Source: Chryseobacterium gleum (GTDB lineage Bacteria; Bacteroidota; Bacteroidia; Flavobacteriales_D; Sanyastnellaceae). From it: a DNA stretch of 64,000 nucleotides. Below are positions 49,751 through 59,561 of this stretch, one piece after another; within the stretch, counting starts at the first letter, position 1; each line of letters opens with the position of its first letter. The translations under genes were made by a program, and so were the position numbers. The stretch lies in contig CAMCVP010000007.1 of the NCBI GenBank assembly GCA_945881835.1, positions 37,238 through 101,237 on the forward strand. Direction: 5' to 3'. Below the pieces are notes generated by a model, which saw nothing but the letters and a program-made list of their open reading frames with translations, had not been told where the DNA came from and did no database searches.

Positions 49751-52700
49751 GTGAAAAAGTATATTTTCTTTTTGAGCTTATTTCTTGCAGTTGTTGTCAA
49801 TACGAATTTGTATGGACAGGGAACGAATTGTTTGGGTGCAACTCCAATTTGTTCTGGTGCGCCAACTAATTTTCCAGCTGTAATTGGAGGAACTGTTCCT
49901 GCAGGAAATAATTACGGATGTTTGGGCGCTCAACCAAACCCTTCTTGGTTTACACTAACCATTGGAACAGGCGGAACGGTGTCAATCAATCAAACAGGTC
50001 CTTGCGATCAGGACTACGCTGTATGGGGACCATTCAATACATTGACGGCAGCTTGTTCGGGTCTTACGTCAGCACCTGTCAGCTGTAACTTTTCAGCTGC
50101 CTCTGGGAATACGTTTACTTTAACAGGAACTCCTGGTCAGATTTTCATAATGCTCTTTACAAATTTTGGTGGTTGTGCGGGCAATGTTAGCATCACGGAG
50201 GCAGCTGGTGGCGGAAGCCTTTCATGCGTTCCGGTGTGTGGAGTTACAGCCTCTAACCTTGGTCCCTATTGTTCAGGAACCACAATCACGCTTAACGCAA
50301 CAGCCGCAAACGGCGCAACAGCCTACACTTGGACGGGACCAAACGGTTTCACAGCTACAGGTCAGAACGTTACTATTCCAAACTGTACGGCAGCAATGGC
50401 TGGAGTTTACACGGTTACTGCAACGGGTGCAGCGACTTGCACTGGATCAACAACAGTGGTTGTAAATCCAACGCCAACAATGAATCCAACCACGAACAGC
50501 CCTGTTTGTGTAGGGAGTCCTCTGAACTTCACCTCAGGTGCCCCCGCTGGCGCCTTGGTAGCATGGACTGGTCCTGCATTTGCAGCTTTAAATCCTAACC
50601 CAACTATAGCCAATCCTACACTTGCAAATTCTGGGAACTATACAGTTACAGTTCTTCTGAACGGTTGCCAGACGCAGCAAATAATTCCGGTTGTTGTGAA
50701 CCCTGCCCCTACGGTAACTCCAATATCACCAATAACACTCTGTTCTGGTGCAACGGTGCCCGCACAGGCCTTTGCAGGAACTCCGGCTGCCGCAACGTTT
50801 ACATGGACGAATAATCAAACAAGCATAGGTTTGGCGGCTTCTGGAAATGGCGGATTGCCATCTTTTGTTGCTACAAATAGCGGAGCTACGGCAGTAACGG
50901 CCACTATTTCCGTTGTACCACATCTAGGCACTTGTAATGGTACGGCCAGCAATTTCAACATTATTGTAAACCCTGCTCCGACAATTACAACGCCTGCTTC
51001 CTCAGTTTTTTGTGAAGGAGCAACTGTTCCGCCAATAACTTGGACAACAAGCAGTCCAACAGGAACTGTAGCCTGGACCAACAACAATACTGCCACGGGT
51101 ATGGGCGCTTCAGGATCAGGAACTATTCCAACCTTCACTGCCAGCCAGGTTACGACACAAACGATTTCAACCATAACCGCCACTCCTTCGCAAGGTGCTT
51201 GTGTGGGCACTCCGGTAACTTTCAATTTAACTGTAAATAATGCCCCTTCAGCAACGATTACCGATATAGGACCTCTTTGTTCGAACGTTGGTTTTCAAAC
51301 CCTTGTTGCGGCAACCCCAGGCGGAACATGGTCGGGGCCAGGTATAATAAATACTTCTAGTGGATTGTTTAATCCTCTGACAGCAGGAGCAGGCACAACT
51401 CCGACAATAACTTATACTCTGAATTTACCCAATCAATGTCCTGCATCAGACATTACCCAGATTCAAATCATTAGCGTTCCAGTTGCAAATGCTGGTGTGA
51501 ATCAAAGTGTCTGTCAGGGACAAACAGTAAATTTGAACGGGTCATTCACCAACTCCAATACGGGCGCTGAGACATTTGCTTGGACGCCAACAGCGAACCT
51601 TACAAACACAACCACACTCACACCTACCTATACTGCGAATAGTACCCAGACTTACACATTAACAGTTACGTCAGGGATATGTAGCTCCACGGATAACGTG
51701 GTAGTTACGATGCTTCCGCAGAGTAATGCTACCATCAATGCTGCAGGTCCTTATTGTGCGGATGTTGCTCCAGTGGTATTGACTGCTGCTCAAACCGGAG
51801 GAACATGGAGCGGAACAGGAATCACCAATGCATCAACAGGAGCGTTTAATCCAGCTTCGGCTATTATTGGAAACAATGTAATTACTTATTCCATTGGCGG
51901 ACCTTGCCCAAGTACAGATACGCAAACGATAATCATTTACGATGTTCCAAGTGGAGCAATTACCCCAGCGGGACCATATTGTCAATCTGCTCTTCCCGTA
52001 ACCCTAACCGCAGCAACTCCAGGAGGAACATGGAGCGGAACAGGAATTAATAATGCAGCAACAGGAAGCTTCGGGTCAACGACATTGGCTGCCAACACCT
52101 ATGCAATAACTTATACAACGTCTGGAAACTGTCCGCGAACATTCAACCAAAACATTGTAGTAAACGCAAGTACAAACGCGACCATCAATGCTGCAGGCCC
52201 ATTTTGTTCGGACGATCCGGCCGTCATTTTAACGGCAGCTCAAACCGGAGGAACATGGAGTGGTCCGGGTATTACCAATGCCTCAACAGGCGCATTCAAT
52301 CCGGGAATTGCGAATATTAGCAACACGATTACTTATTCAATCGGTGGACCTTGTCCGAGCACAGATACCCAGATTATCGTTGTGAATTCTTTGCCCGACG
52401 GAACAATTACTCCCGCGGGGCCATTTTGCCAGTCTTCTCTTCCGTTCACGTTGACCGCCGCTAGTCCGGGAGGAACATGGAGCGGAACAGGAATTAATAA
52501 TACCTCTACGGGTAGCTTTGGTTCTACAACTTTAGCCGCAAACACGTATACCGTAACTTACAATACAGGCGGTAACTGCCCACAAGTTTTCACGGAAAAC
52601 ATTGTGGTGAATGCCAATACGAATGCAACAATAGCCGCTGCTGGACCTTATTGCGCAGATGTTGCGCCTGTTGTCTTGACAGCAGCTCAATCAGGTGGAA

Positions 52701-55420
52701 CTTGGTCAGGAACTGGAATTACAAGCGGAACAACAGGAGCATTTAATCCTGCTTCAGCGATTATTGGAAACAATGTAATTACTTACTCCATTGGCGGACC
52801 TTGTCCAAGTAGCGATACTCAGACTATTATCATTTACGATGTTCCAGACGGAACCATTACTCCTGCTGGACCATACTGCCAATCAGATTTGCCAGTTACT
52901 CTTGTAGCAGCCTCTTCGGGTGGAACGTGGAGCGGAACAGGCATCAACAGCACTTCAACGGGAAGCTTCGGCTCGGCAACGTTGGCAGCGAGTGCCTACA
53001 CCATAACTTACAACACAGGTGGAAACTGTCCTCACGACTTCACGGAAACGATAGTGGTCAATGCGAACGTAGACGCTACAATAACTCCTCAACCCAATAT
53101 ATGCGCAGACGCCGCTCCTATTACTTTTGCTGCGGCTGATTTGGGTGGGGTTTGGAGTGGTAATGGAATTTCCGACGCTACCTTGGGAACCTTCGATCCT
53201 GCGTCTGTAATTCCTAGTGTTCAAACCATTACCTATACGATTTCAGGTGCATGTCCGGATTCTGATACACAAACCATAGAGGTTTATCAAGTTTTTGATG
53301 GAACAATTACTCCAGCAGGGCCGTTTTGTCAAGCCGAATTACCATACACTCTCACGGCTGCAAGCCCAGGAGGTACTTGGACAGGAACTGGAATTAACGA
53401 TGCTTCAACAGGAAGTTTTGGATCGACCTCGATAGCCGGAAACTCATATGTAATAACTTACACCACTGCAGGAAATTGTCCACGTATTTTCAATGAAACA
53501 GTTGTTGTGAATGCGAACGTAGATGCGACCATTTCGAATGTGGCGCCTTTTTGCGCAGACGTTGCGCCGTTTAACTTAACTTCTGTGGACCCTGGCGGAA
53601 CATGGAGCGGAACAGGTATTACAGATCCAATTAACGGAACATTTGATCCGAGCGCAGCAGTAACAGGGCCTCAAACGATTACCTATACTATTCCAGGCTC
53701 TTGCCCAAGCACAGACACTCAAGAAATTACAGTTTATGCTGTTTATGATGGAACTATTACCCCTGCTGGACCATTTTGTCAAGCAGATCTTCCTATTACG
53801 TTAGCTGCGGCTAGCGCAGGAGGAACATGGAGTGGAGCTGGAATAAATGACCCTGCTTCGGGTTCATTCGGATCAACTACGCTTGCAGCGAACACATACA
53901 CCATTACCTACACAACTCAAGGTAATTGTTCAGAAGCGAACACCGCTACAATTCTAGTGAATGCGAACGTTGATGCGACAATCTCTGCAGTTGCTGATGT
54001 TTGTAATGATGCGCCAGCATTTAACATGACTTCTGCAGATGCAGGCGGAACATGGAGTGGTCAAGGAGTAAGCGCAACGGGGACTTTTACACCGAATTCA
54101 GTTACACCTAACACTTACACAATTACCTATTCTATTGGCGGAGCTTGTCCAGATTCAGATACTCAGGATGTTGTTGTGTTGCCAGTTCCTGATGGAACAA
54201 TAACACCAGCTGGACCATTTTGCCAAGACGCCCTTCCTCAAACTCTTGTGGCTGCGAGTGTTGGCGGAACATGGAGCGGAACAGGTATTAACAATGCTGC
54301 AACAGGAGCTTTCGGGGCTGCAAATACCCCTGCAGGTAATTATTCAATTACCTATACAACTCCGGGCGCATGTTCGAATACCTTCAATCAAGTTGTTGAG
54401 GTAATTGCAAATCTAGATGCTACAATTGCAGCAGCTGGACCGTTTTGTGAAGACGCTTCACCATACAATCTTACTGCTGCAAGTGCAGGAGGGGTTTGGA
54501 GTGGAACAGGTGCAATTACGGCTGGTGGACAGATTTCACCAAGCGCTTTGGATGCGGGAACTTTCACGTTCAATTACAACATTAACAACAGCGGATGTTT
54601 GAGTAGTGATAATATTCAAATTACAATAAACGCGTTGCCTCAACCAAGTTTTACTACGAGTACCACAAATGGCTGCTCTCCGCTTTCAGTTACATTCACC
54701 AATACATCTAACCCTCTGGGAAGTAGTTGTGTGTGGTATGTGAATGGCGCGCCAGCAGGCACGGGAAATAGTTATAGCGAAATCTTTACTGGAAGTTCTT
54801 GTGAGGACATTGGGATTATGATTACTGATGCGGCAGGATGCAGTCAGAGCATGACTATGACGGACGTGGTTTGTGTCAATCCGAACCCATCTGCATCATT
54901 CTCATGGTCGCCAATACAGCCAATGTTAGGAGGTGCAGTGTCTTTTGAGAACACTTCAATTGGAGGCACAACGTACACGTGGGACATTAATGGACAGGGG
55001 GCAAATGGAGAGAGTGTGACTTATACTGTACCATCGATAGCATCGGGTGAGTTTCAGGCTTGTCTTGAAGTTGTAGGTCCTGGGGGGTGCATGGATGCTC
55101 AGTGTTATACTGTTGTATTGAGTGCGGAGTCTTATATTTTCGTTCCGAATTCATTTACCCCAGATGCGGATGGTACAAACGATGTGTTCGCTCCGATAAT
55201 CGCAGGATTAACGAGCGACTATCGTTACACATTCAGAGTATACGATCGTTGGGGTGATGTGATTTTTGAAACTGGAGATCCTTACGAAGTGTGGACAGGT
55301 AATGTGCACGGAGGAAATTATTATGCTCAGCCCGATGCATATGTCTACGAAATAACTTTGCAGCTTAGGGCTGGAGAGGTTCCCTTTAGAAAAGTAGGCT
55401 CGATTGTTTTAATACGATAA
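49751..55420 (+). CDS. Giant repeat adhesin with gliding-type T9SS C-terminal domain
   Basis: A 1889-residue secreted protein. The signal peptide is MKKYIFFLSLFLAVVVNTNL (start GTG). A beta-rich N-terminal domain (about 25-155), several Ig/PKD-like domains (about 160-590, including TYTWTGPNGFTA-type repeats) and fourteen tandem modules (8 of type A, DATI..AGPFC; 6 of type B, DGTITPAGPFCQ) follow, each with GGTWSG. Residues about 1635-1790 are PKD-like, and the last 95 are the gliding-motility-associated C-terminal (CHU_C) domain with FVPNSFTPDADGTNDVFAP, a type B T9SS signal. It is probably a cell-surface adhesin. Exact partners are unknown. PorU-type processing is inferred from the family. 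Confidence 0.88.
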   Translation: MKKYIFFLSLFLAVVVNTNLYGQGTNCLGATPICSGAPTNFPAVIGGTVPAGNNYGCLGAQPNPSWFTLTIGTGGTVSINQTGPCDQDYAVWGPFNTLTAACSGLTSAPVSCNFSAASGNTFTLTGTPGQIFIMLFTNFGGCAGNVSITEAAGGGSLSCVPVCGVTASNLGPYCSGTTITLNATAANGATAYTWTGPNGFTATGQNVTIPNCTAAMAGVYTVTATGAATCTGSTTVVVNPTPTMNPTTNSPVCVGSPLNFTSGAPAGALVAWTGPAFAALNPNPTIANPTLANSGNYTVTVLLNGCQTQQIIPVVVNPAPTVTPISPITLCSGATVPAQAFAGTPAAATFTWTNNQTSIGLAASGNGGLPSFVATNSGATAVTATISVVPHLGTCNGTASNFNIIVNPAPTITTPASSVFCEGATVPPITWTTSSPTGTVAWTNNNTATGMGASGSGTIPTFTASQVTTQTISTITATPSQGACVGTPVTFNLTVNNAPSATITDIGPLCSNVGFQTLVAATPGGTWSGPGIINTSSGLFNPLTAGAGTTPTITYTLNLPNQCPASDITQIQIISVPVANAGVNQSVCQGQTVNLNGSFTNSNTGAETFAWTPTANLTNTTTLTPTYTANSTQTYTLTVTSGICSSTDNVVVTMLPQSNATINAAGPYCADVAPVVLTAAQTGGTWSGTGITNASTGAFNPASAIIGNNVITYSIGGPCPSTDTQTIIIYDVPSGAITPAGPYCQSALPVTLTAATPGGTWSGTGINNAATGSFGSTTLAANTYAITYTTSGNCPRTFNQNIVVNASTNATINAAGPFCSDDPAVILTAAQTGGTWSGPGITNASTGAFNPGIANISNTITYSIGGPCPSTDTQIIVVNSLPDGTITPAGPFCQSSLPFTLTAASPGGTWSGTGINNTSTGSFGSTTLAANTYTVTYNTGGNCPQVFTENIVVNANTNATIAAAGPYCADVAPVVLTAAQSGGTWSGTGITSGTTGAFNPASAIIGNNVITYSIGGPCPSSDTQTIIIYDVPDGTITPAGPYCQSDLPVTLVAASSGGTWSGTGINSTSTGSFGSATLAASAYTITYNTGGNCPHDFTETIVVNANVDATITPQPNICADAAPITFAAADLGGVWSGNGISDATLGTFDPASVIPSVQTITYTISGACPDSDTQTIEVYQVFDGTITPAGPFCQAELPYTLTAASPGGTWTGTGINDASTGSFGSTSIAGNSYVITYTTAGNCPRIFNETVVVNANVDATISNVAPFCADVAPFNLTSVDPGGTWSGTGITDPINGTFDPSAAVTGPQTITYTIPGSCPSTDTQEITVYAVYDGTITPAGPFCQADLPITLAAASAGGTWSGAGINDPASGSFGSTTLAANTYTITYTTQGNCSEANTATILVNANVDATISAVADVCNDAPAFNMTSADAGGTWSGQGVSATGTFTPNSVTPNTYTITYSIGGACPDSDTQDVVVLPVPDGTITPAGPFCQDALPQTLVAASVGGTWSGTGINNAATGAFGAANTPAGNYSITYTTPGACSNTFNQVVEVIANLDATIAAAGPFCEDASPYNLTAASAGGVWSGTGAITAGGQISPSALDAGTFTFNYNINNSGCLSSDNIQITINALPQPSFTTSTTNGCSPLSVTFTNTSNPLGSSCVWYVNGAPAGTGNSYSEIFTGSSCEDIGIMITDAAGCSQSMTMTDVVCVNPNPSASFSWSPIQPMLGGAVSFENTSIGGTTYTWDINGQGANGESVTYTVPSIASGEFQACLEVVGPGGCMDAQCYTVVLSAESYIFVPNSFTPDADGTNDVFAPIIAGLTSDYRYTFRVYDRWGDVIFETGDPYEVWTGNVHGGNYYAQPDAYVYEITLQLRAGEVPFRKVGSIVLIR
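51250..54630 (+). repeat. Tandem adhesin modules (8 A, 6 B)
   Basis: Alternating modules of about 65-75 residues. One A module stands before a PKD-like domain; the others run A-B in six pairs and end in an A. Some pairs are almost identical in protein (for example those starting near 51730 and 52625) but differ at many synonymous positions in DNA. Confidence 0.85.
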
Positions 55421-55458
55421 AAAAGAACAAAGGATTTTCGAAGCCCGCAACTATTTTG

Positions 55459-55466
55459 TACTTTTG
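55459..55466 (+). promoter_or_regulatory. -7 element of the second adhesin gene
   Basis: TACTTTTG fits TAnnTTTG. It lies 38 bases after the first adhesin stop and 57 before the GTG at 55523, but only 9 before an ATG at 55475. This makes the GTG the better start. A -33 TTG is not clear. Confidence 0.4.
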
Positions 55467-55522
55467 TTAGTCTAATGTTCATAAGGGAGAAATCTCTAGC
55501 GAATAGACCAAAACCAATAGTT

Positions 55523-58500
55523 GTGAAAAAACATTTATTTACCGTTTTAATAGTCTTGTTTTCCATTGCAGCGAAAGCGCAACCGGGACCTACTACGTAT
55601 ACGCTCAATCCTCAACCCATTAACGGCCAGTATTCAACAGGTACAGTTGTTACCATGTGCTTTACTATGACTGGTTTTGGCGGTTGTGGAACAGCAGAAT
55701 GGTTTGAAGGATTCGATTTGAATTTAGGACCAGGTTGGACGAACATAGCACCTGTTACTGCTCCCGCTGATTGCGGTGGTGCTGCGGGTGGTGGTCAAGG
55801 CTGGATTTGGATGGTTACAAATAACACAGCGGTAGGTCCAGTAGGTCCAGGTTATTTTTATGAAGGTCCAACTGGACCTGTAGATGGAAATGCTTCTAAC
55901 GACTGGGGAGATGCGGGTAACTGCACCTGGAGTTTTTGTGTGAATCTAACCGTGGCAAATTCTCCAGCGGCAGGAAATCTTTCAGTAGCTGTTTCTCCAG
56001 CATCGGATGGATACTGGGGAAGTTGGGGTGGAAACGGATGTGACTATGCTACACCAATTACAGTGCTTCCTCCTTCAACAAATATTTCAGGCGTTCCTAT
56101 TTGTGCTGTAACGGCCTCTGCAACTTCTACGAATGCAAATAACTGTGCTGGAGCAACAGTTACATTGGCCGCTTCAAATGCTTTCGGAGCAACGAACTAT
56201 ACTTGGACAGGACCAAACGGTTATACAGCAACAGGACAATCGGTAACAATTCCGGGCGCACAGGTTGCCAATGCGGGTTTGTATACAGTAACTGCAACAG
56301 GTGCAGCGACATGTTCCGGATCTACTACAGTGGTTGTTAATCCTGTACCACAAGTGAATGCAACTACGAACGGACCTGTTTGTGTTTGTAATCCACTATC
56401 ACTAAGCTCAGGGTTAACCCCAACACCAGGATTATTGGTAGCTTGGACGGGACCTGGTTTTGCGTCACTTACTGCAAATCCTACCATTGCGTGTCCACAA
56501 GTTACCAATAGCGGCGTATACACATGTACCGCTTTGCAGGCAGGATGTCAAACCCAACAAACCGTTACCGTGCTTGTAAGCCCAACACCTTCGGCTGTTG
56601 TTAGTCCAGGTGGAACATACAGCGTTTGTGCTGGAGCTACTATTCCGACGCAAACAATCACAGGTGCTCCTGCAAATGCAGTTTTGGGATGGACCAACAC
56701 CCAACCAGGTATAGGCATTGCTGCTTCTGGTGTTGGTACTATACCGTCGTTCACGGCAACCAACAACACCGCAGCTTCTATCACTTCAGTAATTACTGTT
56801 ACTCCGACGTTAGGAACATGTGTTGGAACACCAAGTACGATAAACATTACAGTAGGACCAAGTCCCACAATTATAGAACCTGTTTCTTACCTCTATTGCG
56901 ATGGAGCGACGTTTGCCGGAGTAGATTGGGGAGCAACTCCTTCGAGCACCGTAGTTGACTGGACAAATGACAATACTGATTCTGGACTTCCTGGATCTGG
57001 ACAAGGAAATATTGGAAGTTTTCTTCTCAATAATCCAACACTTGGCCAGGCTCTTTCAACCTTCACTGCCACTCCTTCCGTGGGAACGTGTATTGGAACT
57101 CCTGTAACCTTTACTGTTACGGTTGCTGGTAATGGAGACGCAACCATTACCGATATTGGACCCTTGTGTTCAGATGTTGGTCCGCAAACGATTATTGCTG
57201 CGGATCCAACTGGAACATGGTCTGGAGACGGAATTGTAAGCACATCTGGTAATACTTCAGTTTTTGATCCAACTCTTGTTGGTCCCGGTCAGCACGACAT
57301 CTATTACAGTATTCCTGGTCAGTGTGGAGGTACAGATGGACTCCAAATTGAAGTAGTGAATGTTCCTGCAGCCTTTGCTGGTTTGGATTTTAGTATATGC
57401 GAAGGGGTTGATTCTGTTATGGTTGGATCTTTTACAAATTCAACCACAGGCACCGAGCAATTTACTTGGTCTCCTGCTACGAATTTGAGTAGCGCAACTG
57501 TTTCTTCACCGACATTAACAGCAACCTCTACTCAGACGTATACCTTAACGGTGAACTCCGGAATTTGTGCTTCGAGCGATGATATTGTAGTAACAGTTGT
57601 TCCTCAGAGCGATGCTACTATAAATGCATCAGGTCCTTATTGTGGAGACATTGCTTCTGTGCAATTAACATCTCTTGAAACAGGTGGAACTTGGAGCGGA
57701 ACAGGAATAACCGATTCAACAAACGGGACATTTGATCCTGCTGTGGCAACGGCAACACCAGGAACCTACACTGTAACTTATGCAATAGGCGGGTTCTGCC
57801 CATCAACAGATACGGAAGACTTTATTGTTTGGGATGTGCCAGATGGAACGATTACTCCTGCGGGTCCGTTTTGTATTGCGGAACTTCCAATTACGTTGAC
57901 CGCTGCGAGTGCAGGCGGAACATGGAGCGGAACTGGAATTAACAATGCTGTTTCAGGAAGTTTCGGAAGTGCAACAACAACTGCGAATTCTTATTTGATT
58001 AACTACAATACAGGTGGTAACTGTCCGCATGATTTCACAACAACCGTTGTTGTAAATGCGAACTCAGATGCGACGATCAATGCAATTGCAGATATTTGTA
58101 ATGATGCTCCAGCGGTAACGTTAACAGCAGCGCAGGCTGGTGGAACTTGGTCAGGTCAGGGAGTTTCTGGAGCAACCTTTAATCCAGTTGGACTAGCTCC
58201 TGGGCCATATGTAATGACCTATAGTATCGGTGGCGCTTGTCCAGACTCAGACACTGAAGAGGTGATGGTATTGGCTGTTCCAGATGGAACAATCACTCCT
58301 GCGGGACCTTTCTGTCAAGATGCACTTCCGCAAACGCTTACTGCTGCTACGGCCGGTGGAACTTGGAGTGGAACCGGTATTAACGATGCTGCGAATGGTT
58401 CTTTTGGAAGCACATCATTGGCCGCTAACAATTACACGGTGACTTATACTACTTCAGGTGTTTGTCCGCAATCATTCACAGAAACTATTCAAGTAATTGG

Positions 58501-59518
58501 AAACCTCAATGCTACAATTACAGCAGCTGGGCCTTTTTGCGAAAACGCCGCTGCTCAGACGTTAACAGCTGCAAATCCAGGAGGTGTTTGGACAGCAACA
58601 GGAACAGGAGCTATTACAGCGGGAGGACAAATTTCTCCAACCACACTTGGAGCTGGCACGTATACGTTCACGTATGATTTGAATAACAGCGGGTGTTTAA
58701 GTTCAGACGATGTTCAAGTGACCATAAATGCGTTACCTGTTCCAAGTTTCACAACGAGCTCAACGACTGGATGTTCGCCTCTCGCTGTAAGCTTTACAAA
58801 CACATCGAACCCATTGGGAAGCAGTTGCGTTTGGTACTTAGATGGCGTTTCGGCAGGAAGTGGAAACACGTTTAGTAATTTATTTGAAGGTAACTCTTGT
58901 TCAGATATCGGAATCATGATCACAGATGCAGCAGGTTGCAGCGCTACGATTACTCAGAACGATGTGGTGTGTGTTGTTTCAAATCCATCTGCTTCATTCT
59001 CTTGGACACCTTCAGAGCCAACATCAGGAAGCACATTGTTTTTTGACAACGCTTCGTTGGGTGGGGTGTCATACATATGGAATATCGATGGTATTGAGTA
59101 TACAAGTGAAAATGTAACGTTCCCACTTCCTGGTAGTATTGGCGAAACGTTCGAAGCATGTTTGGATGTTGTGGGTGTTGGAGGATGTATGGATGCTCAG
59201 TGTTATACAATTAGCGTGAGCACGAGTTCATACGTTTATGTTCCGAACTCATTTACGCCGGATGGAGATGGAAAAAACGATGTTTTCGCTCCGGTAGTTA
59301 CAGGATTGTCGAGCACATCACGATACAGCTTCTCTGTTTACAACAGATGGGGAGATTTGATATTCGACACGAACGATCCGAAGGATGTTTGGATTGGCGA
59401 TATTAACGGAGGAAGTCACTTTGCAGAAGATGGCGCCTACGTGTACGAAATAAAGATTCAGTTTAGTTCAGGTGAAAAACCATTCAAACGAATGGGTACT
59501 GTTGTGCTTGTTCGCTAA
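55523..59518 (+). CDS. Second giant repeat adhesin, gliding-type T9SS C-terminal domain
   Basis: A 1331-residue secreted paralogue of the preceding protein. The GTG start gives the signal MKKHLFTVLIVLFSIAAKAQ, parallel to the first gene; the ATG at 55475 would add 16 polar residues. The N-terminal 200 residues differ from the first adhesin (TYTLNPQPINGQYSTGTVVT, GWTNIAPV). Ig/PKD-like domains, four A and two B modules, and a last 95-residue CHU_C domain (YVPNSFTPDGDGKNDVFAP) follow. The last A-B-A modules match those of the first adhesin, so the paralogues differ mainly by four inserted module pairs and by their N termini. Function is probably adhesion or matrix formation. Confidence 0.88.
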   Translation: MKKHLFTVLIVLFSIAAKAQPGPTTYTLNPQPINGQYSTGTVVTMCFTMTGFGGCGTAEWFEGFDLNLGPGWTNIAPVTAPADCGGAAGGGQGWIWMVTNNTAVGPVGPGYFYEGPTGPVDGNASNDWGDAGNCTWSFCVNLTVANSPAAGNLSVAVSPASDGYWGSWGGNGCDYATPITVLPPSTNISGVPICAVTASATSTNANNCAGATVTLAASNAFGATNYTWTGPNGYTATGQSVTIPGAQVANAGLYTVTATGAATCSGSTTVVVNPVPQVNATTNGPVCVCNPLSLSSGLTPTPGLLVAWTGPGFASLTANPTIACPQVTNSGVYTCTALQAGCQTQQTVTVLVSPTPSAVVSPGGTYSVCAGATIPTQTITGAPANAVLGWTNTQPGIGIAASGVGTIPSFTATNNTAASITSVITVTPTLGTCVGTPSTINITVGPSPTIIEPVSYLYCDGATFAGVDWGATPSSTVVDWTNDNTDSGLPGSGQGNIGSFLLNNPTLGQALSTFTATPSVGTCIGTPVTFTVTVAGNGDATITDIGPLCSDVGPQTIIAADPTGTWSGDGIVSTSGNTSVFDPTLVGPGQHDIYYSIPGQCGGTDGLQIEVVNVPAAFAGLDFSICEGVDSVMVGSFTNSTTGTEQFTWSPATNLSSATVSSPTLTATSTQTYTLTVNSGICASSDDIVVTVVPQSDATINASGPYCGDIASVQLTSLETGGTWSGTGITDSTNGTFDPAVATATPGTYTVTYAIGGFCPSTDTEDFIVWDVPDGTITPAGPFCIAELPITLTAASAGGTWSGTGINNAVSGSFGSATTTANSYLINYNTGGNCPHDFTTTVVVNANSDATINAIADICNDAPAVTLTAAQAGGTWSGQGVSGATFNPVGLAPGPYVMTYSIGGACPDSDTEEVMVLAVPDGTITPAGPFCQDALPQTLTAATAGGTWSGTGINDAANGSFGSTSLAANNYTVTYTTSGVCPQSFTETIQVIGNLNATITAAGPFCENAAAQTLTAANPGGVWTATGTGAITAGGQISPTTLGAGTYTFTYDLNNSGCLSSDDVQVTINALPVPSFTTSSTTGCSPLAVSFTNTSNPLGSSCVWYLDGVSAGSGNTFSNLFEGNSCSDIGIMITDAAGCSATITQNDVVCVVSNPSASFSWTPSEPTSGSTLFFDNASLGGVSYIWNIDGIEYTSENVTFPLPGSIGETFEACLDVVGVGGCMDAQCYTISVSTSSYVYVPNSFTPDGDGKNDVFAPVVTGLSSTSRYSFSVYNRWGDLIFDTNDPKDVWIGDINGGSHFAEDGAYVYEIKIQFSSGEKPFKRMGTVVLVR
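57130..58690 (+). repeat. Tandem adhesin modules, second gene (4 A, 2 B)
   Basis: Same module types as in the first adhesin; one A module precedes a PKD-like domain, then A-B-A-B-A. The last three correspond to the last three of the first adhesin by shared spelling (ICNDAPA; FCQDALPQTL). Confidence 0.8.
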
Positions 59519-59561
59519 CAAACGCTAGATCTTAATTTTTTCGGGGAAGAGTGCAATGACT

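Noticed and set aside
51250..58690. CRISPR-like or VNTR array
   Set aside because: The repeats are about 200 bases, in frame, imperfect and coding for adhesin modules.
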